From the NCBI RefSeq assembly GCF_001440415.1, contig NZ_LLYA01000203.1, positions 1-64,000 on the forward strand: 64,000 nucleotides of DNA, given 5' to 3'. Positions 8,590 to 17,358 of this stretch are shown here, piece after piece. Position numbers and translations under genes: made by a program. Under the pieces are notes generated by a model. The model worked only from the letters and a program-made list of their open reading frames with translations, had not been told where the DNA came from and did not search any database. This DNA is from Bradyrhizobium retamae. Lineage in GTDB: Bacteria; Pseudomonadota; Alphaproteobacteria; Rhizobiales; Xanthobacteraceae. The number at the start of each line of letters is the position of its first letter. The first letter of the stretch is position 1.

Positions 8590-8790
8590 AGGCGAGCCAC
8601 AGCACGCCTCGCAAACAAGCCAGTAGCCCATTTGGGGCGGGACCGCGCTGAAGTCGGATCGACGCCGAGCTTCTGTGCCGCATCCATTGCCCAGTTCGGG
8701 TTAGATGAACTCTCGGCCGACGGCGACGAGGTCTGCCTTCTTGTCCTAAAGGATCGCTTCGGCTTTGGCTCGTCCATGAGGGCCTGGAGA
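8590..8790 (-). pseudogene. old-yellow-enzyme (NADH:flavin oxidoreductase) C-terminal relic
   Basis: Read on the minus strand, three frames together restore the C-terminal end of an OYE-family reductase: AKAEAIL, stop, DKKADLVAVGREFI, stop, then NPNWAMDAAQKLGVDP in a second frame and PPQMGYWLV in a third. The intact paralogue at 10077-11249 has the equivalent QDGRADLIFLARQML ... WALHAAEHFGL ... EQYGWWL. In-frame stops and frameshifts show it is non-functional. It lies between the thioesterase and the binding protein. Confidence 0.7.
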
Positions 8791-10002
8791 TCAGGACTTC
8801 TTCATCAGTGAGCACCTGCTTTGTGCGCGAAGAATATTGGCATCTTCGGCCGGGACGGTTGCGACCACGTCATAGAAGTCCCACGGTCCCTTCGACTGCT
8901 CCACCGTCTTTGCGCGCAGTAGATAGTAATCGTGGATGTGCATGCCGTCCTCGCGAACGTAACCCCTCTCCGAGAAGAAGTCATTCACGGGCATGGAACG
9001 GAATTTCGTCAGCACGGCAGCCGTGTCGAGCGTGCCAGCAGCTTCAACGGCCTTCAAGTAGTGCATGGTTGCCGAGTACATTCCGGCCTGGACCATCGTG
9101 GGCATGCGGCCGACCTTGTCGAAGAAGCGTTTCCCGAACGCGCGCGAGCCGTCGTTCCGATTCCAGTAGAAGGCCTCCGAGGTGTACAGCCCCTGCAGGT
9201 TGGGGAGGCCCACCGACTTGGCATCCGTGATCTGGAACAGCAGGGCGGCGACTCGCATCTTGCTCTTCTGGCCGAGCAGGCCGAACTCGTGAGCTTGCAA
9301 CAGCGAGTTGGTGGTGTCACCGCCGGCATTGGCGAGAGCCAGCACGTTGGCGCTCGAGTTCTGGGCCTGCAGCAGAAACGACGAGAAATCGCTGGTGTTG
9401 AAGGGGTGCCGCACCGAGCCGGCTACCTTGCCGCCGGATTCCTTGAGCACGGCAGACGCATCGGACTCGAAGGCTTGTCCGAAGGCATAATCGGCCGTCA
9501 GGAAGTACCATTCATTGCCGCCTTGGCCCATCAGCGCCTTCGCTGTGCTGCGCGCCAGCGTGTAGGTGTTGTAGGTCCACTGGAATGTGTTGGGCGAGCA
9601 TTTCTCGTTTGTGATGGCGGATGCGCCGGCCGACGACACGATCATCACCTTGTTCTTGTCCCGGACCAGATCGGCCAAAGCCAACGCGACTGCGGAGTTT
9701 CCGATATCGAGAATGACATCCACGCCTTCCGTGTCGATCCATCGCCTCGCAATGCCAGAGGCGATATCAGTCTTGTTCTGGTGGTCGGCGAATACGAGTT
9801 CGATCGGGTGGCCCAGCAGCTTGCCGCCGAAGTCGGCGATCGCCATCTTTGCGACTTCAACGGCGGCAGGACCCGCGGCATCCGCATACTGGCCCGACTG
9901 ATCGTTGAGCACGCCGAGCTTGACCTGCTTCGACGCAGGCGCCTGCGCATGAGCCGAAGCAAGACTCAGGAAGACCATCGACGCGGCCAGCACATTTCTC
10001 AT
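8791..10002 (-). CDS. periplasmic ABC transporter substrate-binding protein (branched-chain amino acid type)
   Basis: A 403-residue type 1 periplasmic binding protein with a signal peptide (MRNVLAASMVFLSLASAHA) and the fold motifs KLGVLNDQSGQYAD, FADHQNKTDIA, YFLTADYAFGQAF and NTSDFSSFLLQAQ. It is clearly paralogous to the protein at 4987-6201 over its whole length. A ribosome-binding site (aaaggga) precedes the ATG. It is transcribed with the OYE, CoA-transferase and amidohydrolase genes of cluster B, so it probably imports that cluster's substrate. No cognate permease or ATPase lies in the window. Confidence 0.92.
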   Translation of the reverse strand: MRNVLAASMVFLSLASAHAQAPASKQVKLGVLNDQSGQYADAAGPAAVEVAKMAIADFGGKLLGHPIELVFADHQNKTDIASGIARRWIDTEGVDVILDIGNSAVALALADLVRDKNKVMIVSSAGASAITNEKCSPNTFQWTYNTYTLARSTAKALMGQGGNEWYFLTADYAFGQAFESDASAVLKESGGKVAGSVRHPFNTSDFSSFLLQAQNSSANVLALANAGGDTTNSLLQAHEFGLLGQKSKMRVAALLFQITDAKSVGLPNLQGLYTSEAFYWNRNDGSRAFGKRFFDKVGRMPTMVQAGMYSATMHYLKAVEAAGTLDTAAVLTKFRSMPVNDFFSERGYVREDGMHIHDYYLLRAKTVEQSKGPWDFYDVVATVPAEDANILRAQSRCSLMKKS

Positions 10003-10076
10003 TTTTCACTCCCTTTGGAAAATTTGATGCTTGAAGTCAGGATTGATCTTGCGACTCTATCCGAGCGGGTGAGGCT

Positions 10077-11249
10077 CTATTCGGCCGCCTCGCGGTATCG
10101 CTCCACCCCGTCCAGGCTTTCGCCATTGGCACGAAGGGCGCCGCCCCATTTGGCAAGCCACCAGCCATATTGCTCGGGCCACTTCTCGAAATTGCCGGTC
10201 AGCCCGAAATGCTCTGCGGCGTGAAGCGCCCAGAACGGATCGTAGAGCATCTGGCGCGCCAGGAAGATCAGGTCGGCGCGGCCATCCTGCAGAATCGTCT
10301 CGGCGAGGTCAGGCGTGCGGATCATGCCGACCGCGCCCGTGGCGATGCCGGCCTCGTGGCGAATCCGTTCGGCGAACGGCACCTGGTAGCCGGGGCCGCG
10401 GCCGAGATTGGCGTTGGTCGATCCGGCGCGCAGGTTGCCGCCGGTCGAACAGTCGACGAGATCGACGCCGAGTTCCTTCAATTTGCGGGAGAAGATGATG
10501 CTGTCTTCGATCTCCCATCCGCCGTCGATCCAGTCCGTGGCCGAGATGCGCACGAACAGCGGCGTGGCCGAGGGCAGCGCGGCTCTCACGGCGCGCGTCA
10601 CCTCGAGCGGAAAGCGCATCCGGCTTTCCAGGCTGCCGCCATATTCGTCGGTGCGGAAATTGGCGAGCGGCGAGAGGAAGGATTGCAACAGATAGCCGTG
10701 GGCCATGTGCAGTTCGATGACGTCGAACCCGGCCAGCACCGCGCGGCGCGCCGTCGCAACGAAGGCATCGCGCACGCCGATCAGGCCTTCCTTGCTGAGT
10801 GGAACGGGGGTCTGAAAACCGTCGGAGAACGGGACATCCGACGGGCCTGAAGGTACCCAGCTCTCTTCTCCCATTTCGATATCGCGATCCGTCAGATGGC
10901 TGTTGCCCCTGAACGCGCGCTGCTGGCTGGATTTCCTTCCCCCGTGATTGATCTGGATCGCGGCTTTGGCACCGTGCGATTTGATGACATGGACGACCTG
11001 GCGCATGCCGTCGATCTGGCCGTCTTCCCACAGGCCGGGATCGCCATTGGTAATGCGCCCCTTTCGGCTGATCGAGGTCTGCTCGACGAAGACGAGCCCA
11101 GCCCCGCCCATGGCGAACTTGCCGTAGTGGACCAGATGGAACGGCGTGACGTAGCCGTTCTCGGCCGAATACATCCCCATCGGCGAGACGACGATCCGGT
11201 TGCTGAACTCGACGCCGCGGAATGCAATGCTTTCAAACAACTTGACCAT
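10077..11249 (-). CDS. NADH:flavin oxidoreductase, old yellow enzyme family (YqjM-like)
   Basis: A 390-residue FMN-dependent ene-reductase. The TIM barrel opens with FSNRIVVSPMGMYSAENG. It has the family HGGRKS motif (AIQINHGGRKSSQ), the barrel segment DVIELHMAHGYLLQSFLSPL, and the FMN phosphate-binding C-terminal part ending EQYGWWLAKWG. These enzymes reduce activated C=C bonds of enones or enoyl-CoAs using NAD(P)H. The gaggaa ribosome-binding site supports the ATG at 11249. In cluster B it sits between the CoA-transferase and the binding protein, suggesting reduction of an unsaturated, perhaps cyclic, intermediate. Confidence 0.9.
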   Translation of the reverse strand: MVKLFESIAFRGVEFSNRIVVSPMGMYSAENGYVTPFHLVHYGKFAMGGAGLVFVEQTSISRKGRITNGDPGLWEDGQIDGMRQVVHVIKSHGAKAAIQINHGGRKSSQQRAFRGNSHLTDRDIEMGEESWVPSGPSDVPFSDGFQTPVPLSKEGLIGVRDAFVATARRAVLAGFDVIELHMAHGYLLQSFLSPLANFRTDEYGGSLESRMRFPLEVTRAVRAALPSATPLFVRISATDWIDGGWEIEDSIIFSRKLKELGVDLVDCSTGGNLRAGSTNANLGRGPGYQVPFAERIRHEAGIATGAVGMIRTPDLAETILQDGRADLIFLARQMLYDPFWALHAAEHFGLTGNFEKWPEQYGWWLAKWGGALRANGESLDGVERYREAAE

Positions 11250-11310
11250 CTTGAGCTTCCTCAGCTAGCGGACCTGAAAATTTGTGGATCGATGTTCGGC
11301 ATGGGCTTGC

Positions 11311-12537
11311 TCAGGCCTGTGCGATGGCGCCCGCGTGGCGGAGCGCATCGATCTCGCCACTGGACAGGCCGAGATATTCCGACAGCACCTCGCCATTGTG
11401 CTGTCCGAGGCGCGCGGACGGGATGTATTCCGGCACGGCCGCATCGTGCAGCAGCAGCGGACTGCGATGAACGAGAATGTCGCCATATTCCGGATGCTCG
11501 ATCTCGCGCAACATGCCCCGGGCGTGGAGATGATTGTCCTCAATCACCTCGCGCAAGTCGCGAACCGCGGCGCAGGGCACCCGGTTGGCACGGCAAAGGT
11601 CCGTGATCTCACGCCGCATCAGCTGCGACGACCACTCGGAGACGATCTGATCCGTCAGATCGATGTGCTTGATGCGGTCAAGGACCGTCCTGAAGCGTGC
11701 ATCGTCGGCCAGTTCCGGCCGGCCCATCGCGCGCGTCAATCCGGTCCAATGCGATTCGTTGACGCTGATGATGGCGACATGCCCGTCGGAGGCGGGATAG
11801 ACATTATAGGGCGCCTCCGCGAGGCCGCCGTGACGGTTGCCCGTGCGAGGGGCTGCCGCTTTTCGGTTGAAGATATCGGCCAAATTTGAGGCCATCGCAG
11901 GATAGACGGTCTCGACCATCGCGATCTCGACCAGCCGGCCGCGGCCGCTTTTCTCCCGATCGTAAAGCGCGGTGAGAATACCAGCATAGAGATGAACGCC
12001 GCTGATGAAATCGGTGATGGCCGGCCCGGCCTTGACCGGAGGACCATCGGCAAAGCCGGTCACGCTCATGATGCCCGACGCCGCCTGGACCGTCAGGTCC
12101 ATCGCCAGATTATCCCGGTCGGGGCCCGACAGGCCGTAGCCGGTGGCCGAGCCGTAGATAAGGCGCGGATTGATGGCGCTGAGCGCGGCATAGCCGACGC
12201 CCAACCGGTCGAGCACATCAGGTGCGTAGTTCTCGATCAGCACGTCGGCCTTTGCCGCGAGTTCTTTCAGGACTTTCATGCCTTCCGGCGATTTCAGGTT
12301 CAGGCTGATATTGCGCTTGTTGGCATTGAGCATTGCGAACGGGACGGCATTGCCCTTGCTGATACGGGCGCGATGCCGCACCGGTTCGCCGTTCGGCGGC
12401 TCGACCTTAATGACGGTCGCGCCGGCCTGCGCCATCAGGAAGCCGGCATAGGGTCCCTGGTACACCTGGCCGAGATCGAGAACGATGACGCCTTCAAGCG
12501 GCAGTTTCTTGTTGTTGTCCAATTTCTTGTTGTTCAA
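11311..12537 (-). CDS. CaiB/BaiF-type CoA-transferase (class III)
   Basis: A 408-residue class III CoA-transferase that moves CoA between carboxylic acids through an enzyme-bound aspartyl-CoA thioester. Visible features are the N-terminal VLDLGQVYQGPYAGFLMAQAGATVIKVEPP, the conserved NKRNISLNLKSPEG, the catalytic Asp in LAMDLTVQAASGIMSVTG, and the C-terminal GMLREIEHPEYGDI. The start is a TTG at 12537 followed by a short tandem repeat (NNKKLDNNKKLP), so the true N terminus is uncertain by a few codons. It probably activates the cluster B acid, taking CoA from a donor such as succinyl-CoA. Confidence 0.9.
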   Translation of the reverse strand: MNNKKLDNNKKLPLEGVIVLDLGQVYQGPYAGFLMAQAGATVIKVEPPNGEPVRHRARISKGNAVPFAMLNANKRNISLNLKSPEGMKVLKELAAKADVLIENYAPDVLDRLGVGYAALSAINPRLIYGSATGYGLSGPDRDNLAMDLTVQAASGIMSVTGFADGPPVKAGPAITDFISGVHLYAGILTALYDREKSGRGRLVEIAMVETVYPAMASNLADIFNRKAAAPRTGNRHGGLAEAPYNVYPASDGHVAIISVNESHWTGLTRAMGRPELADDARFRTVLDRIKHIDLTDQIVSEWSSQLMRREITDLCRANRVPCAAVRDLREVIEDNHLHARGMLREIEHPEYGDILVHRSPLLLHDAAVPEYIPSARLGQHNGEVLSEYLGLSSGEIDALRHAGAIAQA

Positions 12538-12553
12538 GGCTTACTCGGTCATG

Positions 12554-13405
12554 TCAGAAATTATAGAGCCGCGCCGGATTGGCGATCAGGATCTTGCGAC
12601 GAGTGGCCTCGTCCGGGACGCATTCGTGCAGCAAGCGAAGCAGAACTTGATGATCGGGCCTCGTCTCGGCGCTGTGGCCGACATGCGGCCAATCGCTGCC
12701 CCACACCACCTGATCAGGCGCCGCCTGAACGATGGCGCGCATGAAGGGCGCGGTGTCCGCGTAAGGACTGCCGATACGCGTGTTGCGGTCGGCCCCTGAA
12801 ATCTTGGTCCAGTAGCGGCCGGTCTTCAGCCGTTCCGTGAAAGCGCGAAAGTCGGGATGTTCGTGGCCCTTGTCGGCCATGGTCCGCGACATGTGGTCGA
12901 TGACAAAATTCAGCGGAAGCTTTTCGAGTTCGGCCGCAGCGGCCGCGAGATCCGAGCTTTCGATCCAGAGCTGGGCATGCCAACCGCGCTCCGCGATGCG
13001 CGGCGCGAGCTTGACCAGATCGTCGTAGCTGGTGCCGAGCGTCGAGACCGGCTTGCCATCCTGCCGGATCATGGTGACGCGCACCGCCTTGAAACCGGCA
13101 TCGGTGAGTTCATCGAGCCGGCGATCGGAGACGTCGGGCTTCAAGATCGCAACAGCGCGCAGCCTGTCAGGGTAGCGACGCAACGCGTCATAGGTGACGG
13201 CGTTGTCTTCTCCCGAGCCCACCGCGTGGACGATCACGCCGCGGGTGACGCCGAGCCTGTTCCAGAGCGCGAAAGCGTCCTCGATCGTGAACGGCCGCGC
13301 GGCCGTGAAGCGCCCCTCGGTTGCGGGCGGGAAGCGATCGAAGGGGCCGTAGATATGGAAATGACAATCGCAGCCACCCTCGGGCAAACGGATTTCCGAC
13401 TGCAT
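12554..13405 (-). CDS. amidohydrolase family 2 (2-pyrone-4,6-dicarboxylate lactonase-like)
   Basis: A 283-residue metal-dependent TIM-barrel hydrolase. It has the metal-binding HxH motif near the N terminus (CDCHFHIYGP), His in FVIDHMSR, and the conserved Asp in VVWGSDWPHVG near the C terminus. The closest recognisable relatives hydrolyse lactones such as 2-pyrone-4,6-dicarboxylate or decarboxylate related acids. A gggagg ribosome-binding site precedes the ATG at 13405. It is the promoter-proximal gene of cluster B, divergent from the IclR regulator. A broken paralogue lies at 7840-8077. It probably opens a lactone or cyclic intermediate, but the substrate is inferred only from family. Confidence 0.88.
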   Translation of the reverse strand: MQSEIRLPEGGCDCHFHIYGPFDRFPPATEGRFTAARPFTIEDAFALWNRLGVTRGVIVHAVGSGEDNAVTYDALRRYPDRLRAVAILKPDVSDRRLDELTDAGFKAVRVTMIRQDGKPVSTLGTSYDDLVKLAPRIAERGWHAQLWIESSDLAAAAAELEKLPLNFVIDHMSRTMADKGHEHPDFRAFTERLKTGRYWTKISGADRNTRIGSPYADTAPFMRAIVQAAPDQVVWGSDWPHVGHSAETRPDHQVLLRLLHECVPDEATRRKILIANPARLYNF

Positions 13406-13511
13406 AACGCCTCCCTGTCATCCCGTTTGTTTTCTTGAACGGCTGCTGCACGAACGCGCGACAGCCATTGAGCGAGGAGACTATGCGGGGCTTCTTTCGG
13501 AGTCTATCCTG

Positions 13512-13547
13512 TTACTTATATGTAGTTCTATTTCTATGTATGTGTAA
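13512..13547. promoter_or_regulatory. imperfect inverted repeat, possible IclR operator
   Basis: TTACttATAtgTAG at 13512-13525 and CTAtgTATgtGTAA at 13534-13547 form an imperfect inverted repeat (10 of 14 positions pair). Each arm resembles the palindrome at 13638-13653. It lies in the AT-rich space between cluster B and its divergent IclR gene, about 110 nt from the first cluster B start, where a regulator would be expected to act. Binding is inference. Confidence 0.5.
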
Positions 13548-13637
13548 AATAAGGAAAGCCTTAACGGCTATGAGTTAAATCTTGGCCAACGATGGGTTTG
13601 ACGTCGCCGAAGACACGCCTTATGGTCCAAACATCCA

Positions 13638-13653
13638 TTACACATATATGTAA
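13638..13653. promoter_or_regulatory. near-perfect palindrome at the IclR gene start, possible autoregulatory operator
   Basis: TTACACATATATGTAA is a 16-bp palindrome with 14 of 16 positions symmetric and ends at the base before the regulator's ATG. No ribosome-binding site is visible between it and the start, so a bound regulator would block transcription or translation start directly. Half-sites similar to it occur at 13512-13547. Confidence 0.55.
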
Positions 13654-14394
13654 ATGTCGTCAGAAGCGATCAAATCGGCCAGACGCATCTTCGAAGTCCT
13701 TGAGTATTTCGAGGATGTGAAACGGCCCGTTTCGCTGAAGGAGGTCGCAACGAAGTGCGACTATCCGACGTCCAGCGCCGCCGCCCTGCTGAAGAGCATG
13801 GCGATGCTGGGGTACCTGTTTTACGACAGCTACAATCGCACCTACATGCCGACGATGCGCATCGCCCAGATGGGCCGGTGGCTGGATGCCGGGCTGTTCG
13901 GCGACAGTGCCATCCTTGCGCTGGTCGACTTCGTTCACAAGGAACTGGACGAACTCGTCAACATCAGCACGCAGTCCGATTTGCACGCGCAGTACATTCA
14001 CTGCCTGCAAACCAGCAAGCGCCTGCGCTTTGAAGTAAAGCCCGGCGAAGTCCGCCCGCTGGCGATCAGCGGCATTGGCCGCACCTTGCTCAGCGGCCAT
14101 ACCGACGTCGAGATCGCCCGGCTGCTGCGCCGTATCAATGCCGTCTGCCCGCCGGAAGAACACATGGAGCTGAATGCTCTGATGAAGATCGTCAACGGCA
14201 TCCGGCGCGACGGCTATATGTTCTCAAAGCATATCGTCGTCCAGGACGCCGGCGTGATCGCCGTCCTGCTGCCCAAGCGCGATTTCGGACGCGACCTCGT
14301 GCTCGGCGTCGGCGGGCCGGTGTCTCGTCTTGAGGAACGGCAGGACGAAATCCTCGCTTGTATCCGAGAAGCTATCGCCAGATTCCTGCCGTGA
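13654..14394 (+). CDS. IclR-family transcriptional regulator
   Basis: A 246-residue regulator. Residues about 5-70 form the winged helix-turn-helix (AIKSARRIFEVLEYFEDV; VSLKEVATKCDYPTSSAAALLKSM), and the rest is the IclR effector-binding domain (VKPGEVRPLAISGIGRTLLSG; FSKHIVVQDAGVIAVLLP). IclR proteins bind small carboxylates or aromatic acids and act as repressors or activators of adjacent catabolic genes. The gene is divergent from the amidohydrolase and cluster B, with palindromic operator candidates in between. The ATG at 13654 fits family length, although no clear ribosome-binding site precedes it, and a leaderless transcript is possible. Confidence 0.9.
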   Translation: MSSEAIKSARRIFEVLEYFEDVKRPVSLKEVATKCDYPTSSAAALLKSMAMLGYLFYDSYNRTYMPTMRIAQMGRWLDAGLFGDSAILALVDFVHKELDELVNISTQSDLHAQYIHCLQTSKRLRFEVKPGEVRPLAISGIGRTLLSGHTDVEIARLLRRINAVCPPEEHMELNALMKIVNGIRRDGYMFSKHIVVQDAGVIAVLLPKRDFGRDLVLGVGGPVSRLEERQDEILACIREAIARFLP

Positions 14395-14654
14395 CCCGAC
14401 ACCTTTGATAAGAAAGAGCTGGATCCAAACCCGCAGATAAAAGCCGGTCGGCTTTATGACCGATTGCGCCGGGAGGGAAGCACCATTTGCACATCGAGTC
14501 AGGTTTGGGTCTTGGTTGTGTGCAAAACAGATGGGCCGGTCCGCGATGTGGTCGCCAATCCCTGTAGGCGGCCGATGTCTCGCGTCGGATCGTCTAATGA
14601 CCGGTTAAGGTAAGTATCGCGACGCGGTATTGCGCTTTTGGAGGGACTTTCTGG

Positions 14655-14740
14655 CCTTCAGGCTGCGCGGGTGGCTGCAATCAGGCTCGGTTTGCCGGCG
14701 ATGTTCATCACCCGTGTGAGGTTACGGGGATCGTATCATT
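14655..14740 (-). pseudogene. transposase C-terminal remnant
   Basis: Minus-strand reading gives YDPRNLTRVMNIAGKPSL, then IAATRAA and a stop. The NLTRVMNI-G-KPLIAAI type ending is characteristic of IS5/IS1182-like transposases. Nothing upstream in this frame continues the protein, so only the last 25 or so codons remain. It shows past insertion activity in this 695-bp gap (14395-15089). Confidence 0.6.
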
Positions 14741-14799
14741 CCGGTGGATCAAGCCGTCGTTGAAGTATGAACGCGCCTGATTGGCGGGAAGAACAAGGA

Positions 14800-14890
14800 T
14801 CGCCGGGACCTCGCGCTCGCCGCGACGGCGCAGGTCCATGGCCTCTACGGTGCAGTGACGCATTATCTCAAAGCAGTAGAAGTACGCTGA
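14800..14890 (+). pseudogene. periplasmic binding-protein fragment
   Basis: One plus-strand frame reads LALAATAQVHGLYGAVTHYL followed by KAVE and a stop a few codons later. YGAVTHYLKAVE is identical to a 12-residue stretch in the intact binding protein at 4987-6201. No flanking homology remains, so it is a scrap of a third paralogue. The rest of 14395-15089, outside this and the transposase tail, shows no gene I can support. Confidence 0.6.
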
Positions 14891-15089
14891 TCCAGTTGGA
14901 CGAGCTGGGCTGTGCATGTCTGCGGTCCGGGTGGTCCGTTACCTTGCGCCGCGGCAACCCGCCTGCTCGCGATCATCGTAAGAATTTCTCGCAGCACTCA
15001 CAGAAGTCGTGGCTCTATGCGGAGATCAATTACGACATATACGTTAGCGGAAATGAGCTGTTCCTGACAATGACGATGCGATTCGAAAG

Positions 15090-15875
15090 TCAGAGGAAAG
15101 CCCCGTCAATGGGCAGCGCAACGCCGGAGATGTAGCTTGCATCATCGGAAGCGAGAAACTCAATGGCTGCGGCGACCTCGTCTGCCGTGGCTGGTCGCTT
15201 GAACGGAGAAAGGCTGAGCTGTCTCTCGCGAGCCTCAGCCGACATCGCCATGAAGGCAAGATAAGCTGCCTGATTCGAATTCGGAGCGATTGTGAGCCAG
15301 GGAAGAATGGCATTGACGGTGATTCCCTCCGAACCAAGGTCTTTGGCCAGTTGTGAAGTGAAGCCAAGCACGCCGGCTTTCGCAGCTGCATAGGGCAGGC
15401 GCGCGGCAGAAGTATCTTGGGATCCCGTTCGACCTCTCGCGAGAGTGGAAGAAGTGTTGATGATGCGCCCAAATTTCTGCTCGCGCATCATCGGTACGAC
15501 GAATTTGCAGAACATAAACGTACTGCGGAGATTGGCGTTCATAACGCGATCCCAATCTTCACCCGAAAAATCCTCAACCCTGCCGCCTTTTACTCCTACC
15601 GATCCGCCGGCAATATTGGCAAGAATGTCGATTCGACCGAATTCGCCTTTCGCGCTTGAGACCGCCCCTTCAACGGCCTTGTCGTCCGTGATATCGCAAA
15701 CGAAAAAGCTCGTCCGAACCGTCTTGGAAAGTTCTTGCGCGATTGTTTGTAAGGCTTCGCCTTGCCTATCCACCAGAAGGAGGTTGACGTTCTTCGCGGC
15801 GAGACGTCGGGCACAGGCGGCGCCGATGCCGCTGGCCGATCCAGTGATCAAAGCTACACGCTGAACTGCGCTCAT
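15090..15875 (-). CDS. SDR-family oxidoreductase (FabG-like)
   Basis: A classical short-chain dehydrogenase of about 261 residues. It has the cofactor motif TGSASGIG near the N terminus, the NAG-like motif NIAGGSVG, the catalytic Ser region NTSSTLARG and the active-site YAAAK. The C-terminal end SDDASYISGVALPIDGAF is typical. It interconverts a hydroxyl and a keto group with NAD(P)(H). An in-frame ATG six codons upstream (15893) is equally possible. Base composition is somewhat lower in GC than in clusters A and B, and the gene is flanked by relics, suggesting a separate transfer event. The substrate is unknown. Confidence 0.87.
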   Translation of the reverse strand: MSAVQRVALITGSASGIGAACARRLAAKNVNLLLVDRQGEALQTIAQELSKTVRTSFFVCDITDDKAVEGAVSSAKGEFGRIDILANIAGGSVGVKGGRVEDFSGEDWDRVMNANLRSTFMFCKFVVPMMREQKFGRIINTSSTLARGRTGSQDTSAARLPYAAAKAGVLGFTSQLAKDLGSEGITVNAILPWLTIAPNSNQAAYLAFMAMSAEARERQLSLSPFKRPATADEVAAAIEFLASDDASYISGVALPIDGAFL

Positions 15876-16052
15876 GTTTCCTATCTCATACATTTGTTTT
15901 TGCCGGCCCCTAATGCACGGCCGAATTCATTGCCATCGCGGACAGATACTCGGAATGTTTGCCAGCATCGCAAATTCCTTCTGTTTAGTCCGACATGTCA
16001 TTTTGGAATAGGACACGATCAAGCTGACTAGCCTGACGACCCGTGTACCACT

Positions 16053-16603
16053 TCAACGATCGTAAGTTGAAGAACCCACTATGTAAATTTGATGGTTACA
16101 CAGCGATCCGAGAGTCGGTCCGCAAAGCGACGACACGCTGAAGGCTGCGGAGAAATATACCTGATAGCGGCCACGCTCTCGCGGCGATACCAGATCCGAC
16201 ACGGTCGACATCGCCACCGCGCGCAGACCGCCCGCGCCCAATCCCTGAACGATGCGGCAGGCGATCAGCGCCTGCATCGACATGAGATCGCGCAAAGGAT
16301 CGACCCGCTGACGTAAAGCAGGCTGAGAATCAGCAATAGCCTGCGCCGGCCAAAGAGGTCGCTGAGTCTGCCGGCAATGGGGATCGCAACGATCGAGGAG
16401 ATTAGATAGCCGCTGACGAGCCAGCTGGCCACGGACCAGTTATTGAGGTCCGCGGCGATGCTCGACAGCGAGCCAGCCAAAATGGTCTGGTCGAGGCTCG
16501 AGACGAAAACAGCGACGACGAGACCCGAGATTATCAGCCGTATCTCGCCGGGCGTGGACACCCACTTCGCATGTTCGGCGGGAATGGGCTTGGGGTTGCT
16601 CAA
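16053..16603 (-). pseudogene. MFS multidrug exporter (DHA2/EmrB-like), frameshifted and truncated
   Basis: The first frame gives an EmrB-like N terminus (LIISGLVVAVFVSSLDQTIL; WLVSGYLISSIVAIPIAGRL; SDLFGRRRLLLILSLLYVSG) and then runs out at about 16268. A second frame resumes with MQALIACRIVQGLGAGGL and SDLVSPRERGRYQVYFSAAF. Joined, they cover only the first four to five membrane segments of a transporter that normally has 14 and about 500 residues. The frameshift plus missing C-terminal part mark it as dead. Its start overlaps the stop of the SDR gene behind it by four bases, as in a former operon. Confidence 0.82.
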
Positions 16604-17358
16604 TGATAAACCGAGCCGCCGTCGGCAGAATAGGCGGAGCCGGTCGTGAACGAAGAATCAGGACCCGTGAGGAAGAGGGCGAGCTTGGCGATCTCCTCGA
16701 CGGTGCCAAAGCGCTTCATGCCCTGCCGTTCGAAATATTGCGCGGTTCTCTGCTTCCGGTCCGTCGATCCCGACAGCGTGCGCTCGACCATCGGGGTATA
16801 GATCACTCCCGGGCAAATGGAGTTCGCCCGGATATTGAGGCCGACGAGTTCTGCAGCCAGCACCTTGGTCATCATGACCAGGGCGGCCTTGGATGTGCAA
16901 TAGGCGCCAAAATTGGGCGTCTGTCTGAAGGCTGCGCCTGAGGCGATGTTGACGATCGTGCCTCGGCCGGCTTTCTTCAACTCGGCTATGACCGCCTTGC
17001 AAACGTGAAATGGTCCGTCGAGATTGATCGACATCACGTTCCGCCACTCGTCGTGGGATGTCTCCTCGAGGGATCGCCACAAACTGATCCCAGCGGCATT
17101 GACTACGCCGTCGATGCCGCCCATGGATTTCGCTGCCGAGGCGACCGCAGCTTCGACAGCCGAGGGGTCGCGGACGTCCGCTAGTACGGTCGACGACTGA
17201 CTTCCGATCTGCTGCGCGGCGCGATCGAGTCCCTCTGCAGAGCGATCGAGAAGCGCGACCTGGGCGCCCTCCACCGCAAAACTGCCCGCGATGCCAAGAC
17301 CAATACCAGACGCCCCCCCTGTGATGAGGATACGTCGCCCCGACAACAGATCAGTCAT
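16600..17358 (-). CDS. SDR-family oxidoreductase
   Basis: A 252-residue classical SDR. TGGASGIGLGIA binds the nucleotide, NAAGISLW follows, the catalytic Ser is in NIASGAAF, and the Tyr-Lys pair is in YCTSK. The C-terminal TGSAYSADGGSVYH is normal. The frame is open upstream to 17520, but homology starts with MTDLLSGRRILITGG, whose ATG overlaps the stop of an upstream remnant (ATGA). It probably formed an operon with that remnant and with the broken MFS exporter downstream. The substrate cannot be read. Confidence 0.88.
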   Translation of the reverse strand: MTDLLSGRRILITGGASGIGLGIAGSFAVEGAQVALLDRSAEGLDRAAQQIGSQSSTVLADVRDPSAVEAAVASAAKSMGGIDGVVNAAGISLWRSLEETSHDEWRNVMSINLDGPFHVCKAVIAELKKAGRGTIVNIASGAAFRQTPNFGAYCTSKAALVMMTKVLAAELVGLNIRANSICPGVIYTPMVERTLSGSTDRKQRTAQYFERQGMKRFGTVEEIAKLALFLTGPDSSFTTGSAYSADGGSVYH

